From contig JBJMMD010000026.1 of NCBI GenBank assembly GCA_045804965.1, forward strand, positions 1 through 64,000: a stretch of 64,000 nt of DNA, written 5' to 3'. Source of the stretch: CAVTUU01 sp045804965. GTDB taxonomy: Bacteria > Chloroflexota > Chloroflexia > Thermomicrobiales > UBA6265. The notes beneath the pieces are model-generated. The model did not search any database and had not been told where the DNA came from. It saw only the letters and a program-made list of their open reading frames with translations. Both the position numbers and the translations under genes were made by a program. The stretch's first letter is position 1. Every line of letters starts with the position of its first letter. Positions 52,560 through 61,707 of this stretch are shown in pieces.

Positions 52560-53930
52560 TTAGAGACCGAATTCCGCTAGCCGGCTGCGCAGTTCCTTAA
52601 TGGGAACGCCTAGTAGTCCAGCGGCGGCAACCCGATCCCCTTCGGTTTGACCGAGTGCTTCCAGGAGCGCCATGCGTTCAACGTCATTTAGGAGTTCGTT
52701 CAACGACGTGCCCTTGCGCAAGCGTTGTCCGACATCAACAAACCGGCGGTTGTCGGTGCCGGAAAATGAGATGTGTTCCTCGGTGATGACGCCGCCCTGA
52801 GAAAGCACGGTGGCGCGTTCAATGATATTTTCCAGCTCCCGGACGTTACCTGGCCAGCTGTACTCCATGAGCATCTCCAATGCGCCCTGGCTGAGCCTTG
52901 ACGGCCCGGAACCGGGAGCATAGCGATGCTTGTGGAGGAAGTGCTCGACCAAGAGCGGAATGTCGTCTTTGCGGTCACGAAGCGGCGCCAGATAAATCGA
53001 GATCACATTAAGACGGTAGAACAAATCTTCACGGAAGCGGCCTTCTTCGATTTCCTGCGTAAGCACTTTGTTGGTGGCGGCGATAACGCGGACATCGACC
53101 TTGACCGTAATCGTTCCGCCGACGCGTTCGAATTCCCGTTCCTGCAGCACGCGCAGAAGTTTTTTCTGCGTCGCCAGGGTCATTTCGCCAACTTCGTCGA
53201 GGAAGATCGTGCCCTTGTTCGCGAGCTCGAAGCGGCCCTTGCGCTGGGCAAGGGCGCCGGTGAACGCTCCTTTTTCGTGCCCGAAGAGTTCGCTTTCAAG
53301 GAGCGTTTCCGGGAGCGCGGCGCAATTCACCTTGACGAGTGGGCCCCGTGAGTAGTGGGAATTGTTGTGAAGAATTGAAGCGACGAGTTCTTTCCCGGTG
53401 CCGGTTTCTCCTGAGATGAGCACCGTTGAATCAGAACGAGCAACCCGTCCAACGGTCTTATAAACCTCTTGCATGGCCGGGCTGTTGCCGATCATGACTT
53501 CGTTTGGATCGCGCTCGCCCAAGCGCGATGACAAGGCGATCACTTGATCGCTCAGCGCCTCGCGCTCAAAGTACCGTTGAACGTTTAGCAGAACGTCGTC
53601 AAGATCGAAAGGTTTTGTAATGTAGTCATAGGCGCCAAGCTGCATCGCCTCGATCGCGATGTTCGACGTGCCGAAAGCGGTCATGATGATGACAGGAAGT
53701 TGTTCACCCGGGGACTTACGCGCGTCCCGAAGCACGTCGAGTCCGCTCAACTCCGGCATACGCACGTCCATGAGCACGAGATCGGGGCCGATACCGTTTT
53801 CGCTGCCCAGCGCAGCAAGCACTTGAGGCCCGTTTTCGGCCTCGGAGATCTCGTATCCTTCGTCTTCCAGGTAATCACGAAGGACGCCGCGAATGGCAGC
53901 ATCATCGTCGGCGACCAGAATTCGCTGCAT
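52560..53930 (-). CDS. NtrC-type sigma-54-dependent response regulator
   Basis: The product is 456 residues. The receiver domain (1-120) has DDD near its start, the phosphorylatable Asp in LVLMDVRMPELSG and the Lys in YITKPF. The AAA+ activator domain (about 145-375) has ISGETGTGKELVA, the sigma-54 contact loop ESELFGHEKGAFTGA, IFLDEVGEM and FREDLFYRLNV. A Fis-type HTH ends the protein (VAAAGLLGVPIKELRSRLAEF). It should activate RpoN-dependent promoters when phosphorylated. No sensor kinase or rpoN is in the window. The start is the ATG at 53930, ahead of RILVADDD. Confidence 0.93.
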   Translation of the reverse strand: MQRILVADDDAAIRGVLRDYLEDEGYEISEAENGPQVLAALGSENGIGPDLVLMDVRMPELSGLDVLRDARKSPGEQLPVIIMTAFGTSNIAIEAMQLGAYDYITKPFDLDDVLLNVQRYFEREALSDQVIALSSRLGERDPNEVMIGNSPAMQEVYKTVGRVARSDSTVLISGETGTGKELVASILHNNSHYSRGPLVKVNCAALPETLLESELFGHEKGAFTGALAQRKGRFELANKGTIFLDEVGEMTLATQKKLLRVLQEREFERVGGTITVKVDVRVIAATNKVLTQEIEEGRFREDLFYRLNVISIYLAPLRDRKDDIPLLVEHFLHKHRYAPGSGPSRLSQGALEMLMEYSWPGNVRELENIIERATVLSQGGVITEEHISFSGTDNRRFVDVGQRLRKGTSLNELLNDVERMALLEALGQTEGDRVAAAGLLGVPIKELRSRLAEFGL

Positions 53931-54092
53931 CGATCCGTTAACCTTCCAGGCGGTCGAACCGCTTCGCTCATCGAAGCGAAATATGCCGTTGGATCTTACC
54001 GCAGAGAAAGTATACAAGTACCGTTCAACTCGTACTGCAGTAACCCATTAAAGGCGCGGACAGTCTTCGGAAGCATATTTACGGGGCAGAAG

Positions 54093-55763
54093 ATGCGTGG
54101 AATTGCACGAATAGTCCTGATTGGATTCAGTGCGGGTGGAAAATCGACCGTCGCGCGACTCCTCGCCGAACGACTTGGTTGGTTGGCGATCGACATCGAC
54201 GAACATATTATCGCCGAGTTTACGAAATCTATTCCAGAGATTTTTGCCGAACATGGTGAGGTCGAGTTCCGGACTGCTGAGCAGCGCCTCCTTTCACGAG
54301 CGCTCAGCGCTGAACGAGTCGTGATTGCGACTGGTGGCGGCGCTGTGATCGACCCGAGCGTGTGGAGCGATGACTTGCTTCGGAGTCCAGGCACGCTTGT
54401 GGTCGCGCTGGACCTGTCGCCTGAGATCGTCTTCGCACGCTTGCGGGAACAGAGCGCAGCAGAGGGGGAAGATGCCGAGCGACCGATGCTTGCCGGAAAC
54501 GACCCATTGGCTCGCATTCAGTCGCTGAAGAGTTCCCGACAGGCCGCATACGATCGCGCGGATTTAACGCTGGTCGTCGATCAATTGTCGCCCGATGAGG
54601 TGACGGCCGAACTCGCCTCGATTGTCGAAGGAAACGACGGCGCACCGAACGTCACGCTGCAAACGCCCTCGGGCGCATCGGAGATGTTCATTGCGCCAGA
54701 CGCAGTCAAGCGACTTGGCGCGCTCATGAAGGAGCGGTGGCCGACGGCGAATCGTGTTTGGTTGATCACCGACGCGCATGTGGGCCGGTTACACCAAGAA
54801 TCAGTATTCGAAGTTCTGCGAAACGCGGGATTCAACTTCGACGGTTTTGCAGTTCCGCCTGGCGAAACAAGCAAGAGTTTGGAAGGGGCGGCAACGCTCT
54901 ACGACTGGCTCTTGTCGAGGGGGATCGAACGCGGCGACATCGTCGTCGCGCTAGGAGGCGGAGTCATAGGTGATCTTGCCGGGTTCGTCGCCGCCACGTG
55001 TCTCCGCGGGGTCGGACTCGTCCAAGTTCCGACGAGCCTGCTGGCGATGGTCGACAGCAGCGTTGGCGGCAAAACCGGAATTAATCACCGAACCGGCAAG
55101 AATCTGATCGGCGCGTTTTATCAGCCTCCGCTCGTGGTCATCGATAGTCAGTTCTTGCGGACGCTACCGCCGCGCGAATTGGCGAGTGGATGGGCGGAGG
55201 TGATTAAGCACGGCGTGATTCAACGTTCCACGCCGGGCGGAGACTGGAACGATTTGTTGCCAATCCTCGAGCGCAACGGCAAGCGGCTGCGGGCATTGGA
55301 AGAACCTGCGTTCTCATACGTCGTCCGGCGCAATGTCGCGCTCAAAGCGGCCGTGGTCGAGGCGGATGAGAGGGAAGCGGGTATCCGTGCCTATCTCAAT
55401 TTTGGCCACACCTTGGGCCATGCGGTTGAAGCTGCCGGCTATCGCTATTTACATGGAGAAGCGATCGCGGTCGGGATGCTCGCTGAAAGCCGGATCAGTG
55501 CGGAGTTTGGCCTGTTCGACGGCAAATCGGTCGACCGGATCGAAAAGGTTGTGGGTGAGTTCGGTCTGCCTAGTTCCGCAGACGTTGATCGCGCTGACGT
55601 GCTGGCATTGATCGGCAGCGATAAAAAGCGAACGGCTGGAAAATTGCGTTGGGTGCTGCCCACGACAGGGGGCGGCGTTACGATTCGCGATGACGTGTCC
55701 CTATCCGTGGTCGAGTCGGTCGTCAATCGGGTTGTCATTGCTTCGACTGTGGCGTCTGAATAG
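54093..55763 (+). CDS. aroKB: Fused shikimate kinase / 3-dehydroquinate synthase
   Basis: The product is 556 residues joining two shikimate-pathway enzymes. Residues 1-170 are shikimate kinase: P-loop LIGFSAGGKSTVARLLAERL, DIDEHI, EVEFRTAEQRLL and VIATGGGAV. Residues 190-556 are AroB: PPGETSKSLEGAATLYDWLL, ALGGGVIGDLAGFVAATCLRG, SSVGGKTGINHRTGKNLIG, the zinc-binding LNFGHTLGHAVE and YLHGEAIAVGM. The steps are not adjacent in the pathway (AroB is step 2, AroK step 5). It is divergent from the NtrC-like gene. Confidence 0.95.
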   Translation: MRGIARIVLIGFSAGGKSTVARLLAERLGWLAIDIDEHIIAEFTKSIPEIFAEHGEVEFRTAEQRLLSRALSAERVVIATGGGAVIDPSVWSDDLLRSPGTLVVALDLSPEIVFARLREQSAAEGEDAERPMLAGNDPLARIQSLKSSRQAAYDRADLTLVVDQLSPDEVTAELASIVEGNDGAPNVTLQTPSGASEMFIAPDAVKRLGALMKERWPTANRVWLITDAHVGRLHQESVFEVLRNAGFNFDGFAVPPGETSKSLEGAATLYDWLLSRGIERGDIVVALGGGVIGDLAGFVAATCLRGVGLVQVPTSLLAMVDSSVGGKTGINHRTGKNLIGAFYQPPLVVIDSQFLRTLPPRELASGWAEVIKHGVIQRSTPGGDWNDLLPILERNGKRLRALEEPAFSYVVRRNVALKAAVVEADEREAGIRAYLNFGHTLGHAVEAAGYRYLHGEAIAVGMLAESRISAEFGLFDGKSVDRIEKVVGEFGLPSSADVDRADVLALIGSDKKRTAGKLRWVLPTTGGGVTIRDDVSLSVVESVVNRVVIASTVASE

Positions 55764-55841
55764 CATCCAAGCGAGGCCACGTGCTATTCTCCAGACCAGT
55801 TTGGTGCCCGTCGTCGTGCACGACGCCGGCTGTTGGCCTTC

Positions 55842-56879
55842 ATGAGTCGTGCCTGGATAACTGCATTGCAAACAAGCGCCGACGCGTTAGACGCACCGAG
55901 CGTCGTTCTGAGTGCCTCAATTGCGTTCGATTACATCATGTCGTTTCCCGGCTCGTTTGGGGACCACATTCTGCCGGAGAAATCGGCTGTGCTCTCGGTC
56001 AGCTTTTTGGTTGATTCGCTGCGGCGACAGCGCGGCGGCGTGGCCGGCAATATCGCCTACAATCTCGCGCTGCTCGGAGTGCGCTCGGCGCTCTACAGCG
56101 GCGTGGGGATGGATTTCGATTCGTATCGGACCACCTTCGAACGGCTTGGGATTGATCTTTCCAACGTCATCCAAATTCCCAACGAGCTGACTGCTTCCGC
56201 ATTCATGATGGCGGATTTGCATGACAATCAGATAGCCGCCTTCTATCCCGGAGCTTCGAACCATGCGGGCGGGCTCTCGATGTCTGACGGCGCCGCCAAC
56301 GCGCTGATTGGACTTGTCGGCGCCGCGGCGCCGGACGCGATGCGACGGCACACTCGCGAAATCGCGGCAACACGATGCAAGCTCATTTACGATCCATCGC
56401 AGCAGATCGTCGCACTGTCCCCAGACGATCTTAACGCTGGGATCAACGACGCCTGGGCGTTCATCAGCAACGACTACGAATACGCAATGCTCGAGCAAAA
56501 GATAGGGCGAACTGCCGATCAACTGACGGATGAAGTCGAACTCCTTGTCATCACATACGGCGAGAACGGTTCGGAGCTACGGCGAGGGGGAGAAGTCGCG
56601 CGGATTCAAGCAACGAGGATTCACCGAGTTTCCGATCCGACTGGAGCAGGAGACGCCTATCGCGCCGGCCTGATCAAGGGCATCCTCATCAGCGATGATC
56701 TGCAGATCGCGGGTCAGCTCGCGTCTGTCGTCGCCGCTTATGCTATCGAGCAGCATGGCACACAAGAACACACGTTTACGCCCGAGGACTTTATTGACCG
56801 ATTCAACGCGAACTATCCGGAAAGCGCTGGAGCGATCACAGCCGATCAGCTTCAATTGCCAGTGCCGGTTGTGAGATAA
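55842..56879 (+). CDS. PfkB-family kinase, probable adenosine kinase
   Basis: The product is 345 residues. SASIAFDYIMSFPGSFGDHI at the N-terminus, GGVAGNIAYNLALLG and the anion-hole/catalytic motif DPTGAGDAYRAGLIKG identify the PfkB fold. The substrate is inferred from context: it precedes ahcY by 27 bases and metK follows, so phosphorylating the adenosine released by S-adenosylhomocysteine hydrolysis is the simplest role. A sugar kinase cannot be excluded by sequence alone. The ATG at 55842 is used; an in-frame TTG lies at 55833. Confidence 0.85.
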   Translation: MSRAWITALQTSADALDAPSVVLSASIAFDYIMSFPGSFGDHILPEKSAVLSVSFLVDSLRRQRGGVAGNIAYNLALLGVRSALYSGVGMDFDSYRTTFERLGIDLSNVIQIPNELTASAFMMADLHDNQIAAFYPGASNHAGGLSMSDGAANALIGLVGAAAPDAMRRHTREIAATRCKLIYDPSQQIVALSPDDLNAGINDAWAFISNDYEYAMLEQKIGRTADQLTDEVELLVITYGENGSELRRGGEVARIQATRIHRVSDPTGAGDAYRAGLIKGILISDDLQIAGQLASVVAAYAIEQHGTQEHTFTPEDFIDRFNANYPESAGAITADQLQLPVPVVR

Positions 56880-56906
56880 GGCGCCGAACAGGCGAGCAGG
56901 GAAGGA

Positions 56907-58196
56907 ATGACCCGCATGGTGGCGACCGCGCCAGGTTCTCGAAATTTCGACATTAAGAACCCTTCACTAGCGGATGATGGACGACGAAGAATTGATTGGG
57001 CCAGCCGGGAAATGCCGGTCCTGCGCCAAATCCGGGAGAGTTTCGCGCGCGAGCGGCCGCTGGCCGGGGTGCGGGTCCTCGCCTGTGCGCATGTGACGAC
57101 TGAGACCGCCAACCTTGCGCTTACGCTTCAGGCAGGAGGTGCGGATGCAGTTTTATGCGCCTCAAATCCCCTGTCAACCCAGGATGATGTAGCTGCGGCT
57201 TTAGTGGCTGAGGGCATTTCCGTCTTCGCGATCAAAGGCGAAGACAATGAAACGTACTATCGTCACATCCGCTCGGCGCTCGAACACAAACCCCAGATCG
57301 TAATTGACGACGGCGCCGACGTTGTGACGATGCTGCATCGCGAATACCAACAGCTCTTGGCCGACGTGATCGGCGGAACCGAGGAGACGACCACCGGCGT
57401 TGTACGCGACCGGGCGATGGAACGGGAAGGCGTCCTCAGGTTCCCGATCGTCGCCGTCAACGACGCGCAAACCAAACACTTCTTCGATAATCGCTATGGC
57501 ACCGGTCAGAGCACGATCGACGGCATCCTGCGTGCGACGAACATCCTCCTTGCCGGAAAGACGGTCGTCGTCGCCGGGTACGGTTGGTGTGGCAAAGGTA
57601 TCTCCATGCGCATGCGCGGCATGGGTGCGCGTGTAGTCGTCACCGAGATCGACCCGGTTCGCGCGCTCGAAGCGGCCATGGATGGCTTCATGGTGACGAC
57701 AATGGATCGCGCGGCGGCGCTTGGCGACCTCTTCGTGACGGCGACCGGAAATATCAACGTGATCGATAAAGAACATCTTGAGCAAATGAAGGACGGAGCC
57801 ATTATGGCGAACTCCGGGCACTTCAATGCCGAGGTCAACATCAAGGCGCTCGAGGAGATGTCCGGCGAGGGCCGGCGCACGCTGCGACCGTTTGTCGAAG
57901 AGTTCCAGGTTCGCCCGGACCAACGTTTGATCGTGCTCGGCGAAGGCCGACTGATTAATTTGGCGGCGGCCGAAGGTCATCCCGCGAGTGTGATGGATAT
58001 GAGCTTCGCGAACCAGGCGCTGGCAAGTGGTTACCTTGTGCGCGAAGGGCAGTCGCTCGAAGCGCGGGTCTACACGGTGCCTGAAGAGATCGATCGCGAG
58101 ATCGCGCGCTTGAAACTCGCCAGTATGGGCATTGAAATCGACGGACTCACCGAAGCACAAGAGATCTATCTCAACTCGTGGGAAGCGGGGACATAA
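56907..58196 (+). CDS. ahcY: Adenosylhomocysteinase
   Basis: The product is 429 residues. It splits S-adenosylhomocysteine to homocysteine and adenosine using bound NAD. HVTTETANLALTLQAGGADA, IDDGADVVTMLHREY, the NAD motif VVAGYGWCGKGISMRMRGMG, TGNINVIDKEHLEQMKDGA and NSGHFNAEV are present. It is of the shorter type without the 40-residue insert of some bacterial enzymes. It lies between the kinase and metK. Confidence 0.96.
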   Translation: MTRMVATAPGSRNFDIKNPSLADDGRRRIDWASREMPVLRQIRESFARERPLAGVRVLACAHVTTETANLALTLQAGGADAVLCASNPLSTQDDVAAALVAEGISVFAIKGEDNETYYRHIRSALEHKPQIVIDDGADVVTMLHREYQQLLADVIGGTEETTTGVVRDRAMEREGVLRFPIVAVNDAQTKHFFDNRYGTGQSTIDGILRATNILLAGKTVVVAGYGWCGKGISMRMRGMGARVVVTEIDPVRALEAAMDGFMVTTMDRAAALGDLFVTATGNINVIDKEHLEQMKDGAIMANSGHFNAEVNIKALEEMSGEGRRTLRPFVEEFQVRPDQRLIVLGEGRLINLAAAEGHPASVMDMSFANQALASGYLVREGQSLEARVYTVPEEIDREIARLKLASMGIEIDGLTEAQEIYLNSWEAGT

Positions 58197-58268
58197 ATTT
58201 TCGATGAACTTCGCTTGGAAACGGATTCGAGCCGGTTCCCGGCAACCGGACAAAGGGAGAAACAACCA

Positions 58269-59507
58269 ATGGGCTTGACGTTTGGCACGGCGGAGCGGAC
58301 CTTCTTTACGTCCGAGTCGGTCACTGAAGGCCATCCCGACAAGGTCTGCGACCAGATCTCGGACGCCGTGTTGGACGCGGTGCTCGCTGCCGACCCCCAG
58401 GGCCGTGTGGCCTGCGAAACGGCTGCAACGACCGGCTTGGTTCTGGTCTTCGGTGAAATTACGACCAGCACGTATATCGACGTGCAGCAACTCGTTCGCG
58501 ATGTCGTTCGCGAAATTGGCTATTGCGATTCTGGTTCAGGCTTTGATGCCGACACCTGCGGCGTGATCGTTTCGATCAAAGAGCAGAGCCAGGAGATATC
58601 GAAAGGCGTAACGACCGCGCTCGAAGTCCGTGGACATGATGCGTCCGATGCCTTCGATGCGACCGGCGCCGGCGACCAAGGTATGATGATCGGGTACGCG
58701 TGCAACGAAACACCCGAACTGATGCCGTTGCCAATTTCGCTCGCCCACGCCATCTGCCGCCGCCTCGCCGAGGCCCGCAAGCGCGGCGAATTGCCGTATT
58801 TGCGCCCTGATGGGAAGAGTCAGGTGACGGTCGAGTATCACCAGGGTGAGCCAGTACGGGTCGACACGATTGTGATCTCGACGCAGCATGCGGCTGGTCT
58901 AGACAACGATCGCATCCGCGAGGACGTCATTGATCGCGTGGTTCGCCAGGTCGTTCCAGCTCATTTCCTCGACAGCGAGACCAAGTTCTACGTCAACCCC
59001 AGTGGCAGCTTCGTGCTCGGCGGACCGGCGGGAGACGCAGGACTCACCGGTCGTAAGATCATCGTCGACACCTATGGCGGCATGGCTCGCCATGGCGGCG
59101 GCGCCTTCTCGGGCAAGGACCCGACCAAGGTCGACCGGTCGGGCGCGTACGCCGCGCGATATGTGGCGAAAAATGTCGTCGCCGCGGGTCTGGCCGATCG
59201 ATTTGAACTACAAATCTCCTACGCTATCGGCGTCGCGCATCCGGTTTCAATTTTTTGCGAGACTTTCGGCACTGGCCGGGTGCCGGACGACGTTATCGAG
59301 CGTTTGATTCGCGAGCATTTCGATCTCCGACCAGCGGCGATTATCGAGCACCTCGATCTCCGCCGCCCGATATTCCGGCAAACAGCGGCCTATGGGCACT
59401 TCGGGCGCGAGGATCTCGACGCGCCGTGGGAGCGTACCGATAAGGCCGAGGCGCTCGCCTCCGCGGTCGCGATCGGCGAAGTCGTAGGAGTTGGCAGCCA
59501 AGCGTAA
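58269..59507 (+). CDS. metK: S-adenosylmethionine synthetase
   Basis: The product is 412 residues. FFTSESVTEGHPDKVCDQIS, ATGAGDQGMMIGYAC, GPAGDAGLTGRKIIVDTYGG and GGGAFSGKDPTKVDRSGAY form the complete ATP and methionine site. The start is the ATG at 58269, with AAAGGGAG upstream. It closes a three-gene methyl-cycle operon (kinase, ahcY, metK). Confidence 0.97.
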   Translation: MGLTFGTAERTFFTSESVTEGHPDKVCDQISDAVLDAVLAADPQGRVACETAATTGLVLVFGEITTSTYIDVQQLVRDVVREIGYCDSGSGFDADTCGVIVSIKEQSQEISKGVTTALEVRGHDASDAFDATGAGDQGMMIGYACNETPELMPLPISLAHAICRRLAEARKRGELPYLRPDGKSQVTVEYHQGEPVRVDTIVISTQHAAGLDNDRIREDVIDRVVRQVVPAHFLDSETKFYVNPSGSFVLGGPAGDAGLTGRKIIVDTYGGMARHGGGAFSGKDPTKVDRSGAYAARYVAKNVVAAGLADRFELQISYAIGVAHPVSIFCETFGTGRVPDDVIERLIREHFDLRPAAIIEHLDLRRPIFRQTAAYGHFGREDLDAPWERTDKAEALASAVAIGEVVGVGSQA

Positions 59508-59758
59508 TTCACTAGGTTCAGGCAATGAGCGGACCGGGAAGTCGGCAGGCAAGCGCCGACTCCCGGTTCACCTTTTCGCATCTCTGTTTCGACGAGCATG
59601 ATTCATGGCCGGAAACCGGGCATCGATCCGATTCGTAGGATTGAAGAGTCGCCCACGTGGCCAGCACGCTGCGGTGCCCGGGCCTTGAAGACCTGTGCTA
59701 TAACCCCAAGGCGGCTGAAAGCGATCTCGTCTTGTCGTGGGTCGATCGGACAAAGCGG

Positions 59759-60106
59759 ATGAGGCTGATTGTCGCGATTGTCCAAGATTACGATTGCGAT
59801 CGGCTCCTGCACGCGATTAGCAGTGCTGGGTACGGAGCCACGCGGATTGCCAGCACCGGCGGTTTCTTGCGGACCGGCAACACCACTGTGTTCATGGGCG
59901 TTGAAGACGACCAAGTCGATTCGTGCATCGAGCAAATAAGAGGCTGCTGTCAAGGAAGGGTAGAACGCGCGCCCGACGAACTCGTGCTCGAGATTGCCGA
60001 AGGCAATCCCGCCGCCGTCGCTGAAGTGACGATAGGGGGCGCTGTCGTATTTGTCGCGGTGGTAAGCAAATTCGTGCGGATGGAACTGGGAAATGAACAT
60101 CGGTGA
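59759..60106 (+). CDS. PstA/DarA-type cyclic-di-AMP receptor
   Basis: The product is 115 residues. LIVAIVQDYDCDRLLHAIS, then TRIASTGGFLRTGNTTVFMGVEDDQVD, is the PII-like fold of the DUF970/PstA/DarA family, which binds cyclic di-AMP in Firmicutes. The T-loop-like region is short. The start is the ATG at 59759, where the family begins; the frame is open to 59657 but that part is unlike it. Effector partners are unknown. Confidence 0.88.
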   Translation: MRLIVAIVQDYDCDRLLHAISSAGYGATRIASTGGFLRTGNTTVFMGVEDDQVDSCIEQIRGCCQGRVERAPDELVLEIAEGNPAAVAEVTIGGAVVFVAVVSKFVRMELGNEHR

Positions 60107-60377
60107 GTCGCGGGCAAAACGTTCGAAATCACTGGGACACAGGCTGACGAAACGGTTCGCCGCACTTGGCGCGTCGGTCGTGATGACGATGCGGATTTTC
60201 GGTGAGCATCCGCAGGGCCGGCTGCGCCGGCCACATGTCATTGAACAGGTTTATGAAGATACGTGTGTCGGACTGTTCGATTCGCGCGAAATCGTCGGCA
60301 AGCGTTACGTGCTCACGCTCCCTTTGCCAACAGAGCCCTCAATGCAGCGGCGTGAAGTTCAAATCGGTCTGAACTGA
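60093..60377 (+). CDS. Hypothetical basic protein overlapping the c-di-AMP receptor gene
   Basis: A 94-codon frame starting 14 bases before the upstream stop, with GGGAA close to the ATG. The product is basic at the start (SRAKRSKSLGHRLTKRF) and beta-rich later (RYVLTLPLPTEP). A terminator hairpin follows within ten bases of the stop, which supports a real gene. I recognise no family. The overlap suggests it works with the c-di-AMP receptor. Confidence 0.5.
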   Translation: MNIGESRAKRSKSLGHRLTKRFAALGASVVMTMRIFGEHPQGRLRRPHVIEQVYEDTCVGLFDSREIVGKRYVLTLPLPTEPSMQRREVQIGLN

Positions 60378-60384
60378 GTGGCCT

Positions 60385-60412
60385 AAGGCGGCCGACTAAA
60401 CGGCCGCCTTTA
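60385..60412. terminator. Bidirectional terminator
   Basis: A ten-base stem AAGGCGGCCG/CGGCCGCCTT with a six-base loop, between the convergent genes ending at 60377 and 60427. Confidence 0.75.
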
Positions 60413-60426
60413 GAGCTTATCTGTCG

Positions 60427-60708
60427 TTAAGCGACCTCGACCGGCTCCGGTTCCGCGTTGTAGTAACGAGCTTCCTCTGACAACATCTGGCCGAGAATTT
60501 GTTGCATCGCCATTACATGCGCACATGTGCCAACGACGTGCGACTCAAAGGTGTGGCACGTGCAGGTCCAACGACCTTCTACGAGACGAATCGTGTAATC
60601 GTCATGGCCGCCATGAAAAGTGGCGGAAAGTTCACCAACTCGTATCCGTTCTGGTTCGCGAGCATAACGGTGTGCTTTTTCAATCTTGCCGATCATGCTG
60701 GAGTTCAT
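60427..60708 (-). CDS. SWIM zinc-finger protein
   Basis: The product is 93 residues. The SWIM motif C-x-C-xn-C-x-H is seen in WTCTCHTFESHVVGTCAHVMA, after a beta stretch (DDYTIRLVEGR). Single-domain SWIM proteins bind DNA or protein partners; the role here is unknown. AAGGAG lies seven bases before the ATG at 60708. Confidence 0.82.
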   Translation of the reverse strand: MNSSMIGKIEKAHRYAREPERIRVGELSATFHGGHDDYTIRLVEGRWTCTCHTFESHVVGTCAHVMAMQQILGQMLSEEARYYNAEPEPVEVA

Positions 60709-60982
60709 GCAGTCACTCCTTGTCAGCACGTGATGGAATCGAACGAGACCTGATTTCAGTGGCGCGAAACGCCTTAAAACGAACCAGCACCGGATGCGAA
60801 TGCATCGCGGTGCTGATTCACCAAAGCCCTTGTTGGCAATTGACCCTATTCATAGTCGAGATCTCCGACGATTCTATCGAGGCGATCGCGTCAACCAAAG
60901 CTTGTCTTGGCACTGGAGTATATCAACATTGTATGAACATGACTAGACGCTGTCGACGATTGAGGACGTATTTGGAGGCAGA

Positions 60983-61633
60983 ATGACCGCAAGTGGAGAC
61001 ACGAATCAACGACTCAGCGCGGCCGTGCTCGCAGGCGGCAAAAGCATGCGCATGGGCGTTGATAAGGCCCTGCTTTCATTGCGGCCGGGTGACCCGCCGA
61101 TGGCGCGAATCGTCCTCAACCAGCTGCAGTCAATCGCGCAAGATGTACTCCTGATTGCCTCAGATCGGCCGGAGTACGCGCAATTCGGCGTGCGTATTGT
61201 GCCTGATGGCTACTCCGGATCGGCCGCGCTCGGCGGGATCGCCACCGCGCTTTCAAATTGCGCATCCGACTTTTGCCTTGTCGTCGCCTGTGACATGCCG
61301 TTCCTCAACCTGCGGCTATTGCAATGGATGGCAGCTCAGCCTAAAAATTACGATGTCTTGATTCCACATCTCTCAGGCGAAAGCCGCCAAGGCGGCGACT
61401 TCATCTATCAGACGCTGCATGCGATTTACAGTAAACGGTGCCTGCCCGCGATTGAGTACCAGCTCAATGACGGCAATCGCCAAGTAATCGGGTTCTTTGG
61501 CAAGGTGAATGTGCAGGTGATCCCGGAAGCTCAGATTCGCGAGCTTGATCCCGAGCTTCGTTCGTTTTTCAATGCGAATTCTCCTGAAGCGGCTGCCCAG
61601 GCGCGAACTTGGCTGAAAAGAGACCTCGCTTAG
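60983..61633 (+). CDS. mobA: Molybdenum cofactor guanylyltransferase
   Basis: The product is 216 residues. The nucleotidyltransferase signature AAVLAGGKSMRMGVDKALL is followed by VPDGYSGSAALGGIATAL and the metal-site ACDMPFL. MobA adds GMP to molybdopterin for bis-MGD enzymes. The second molybdenum-cofactor gene in the window after moeA. Confidence 0.92.
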   Translation: MTASGDTNQRLSAAVLAGGKSMRMGVDKALLSLRPGDPPMARIVLNQLQSIAQDVLLIASDRPEYAQFGVRIVPDGYSGSAALGGIATALSNCASDFCLVVACDMPFLNLRLLQWMAAQPKNYDVLIPHLSGESRQGGDFIYQTLHAIYSKRCLPAIEYQLNDGNRQVIGFFGKVNVQVIPEAQIRELDPELRSFFNANSPEAAAQARTWLKRDLA

Positions 61634-61707
61634 CGACCGGCTTTTCACGATTGGCAAGTCGTTCTCAGTGAATTGATCGTCTATACTCGGATCGAACGAC
61701 GGAGCAG

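Noticed and set aside
58197..58268. Possible SAM-responsive riboswitch before metK
   Set aside because: Only a six-base hairpin (CCGGTT/AACCGG) is present in about 70 bases, with no conserved SAM-riboswitch core. The gene is internal to an operon.
57201..58490. A 429-codon open frame antisense to ahcY and metK
   Set aside because: Both sense genes are certain. The antisense product is His/Arg/Asp-rich with no family resemblance.
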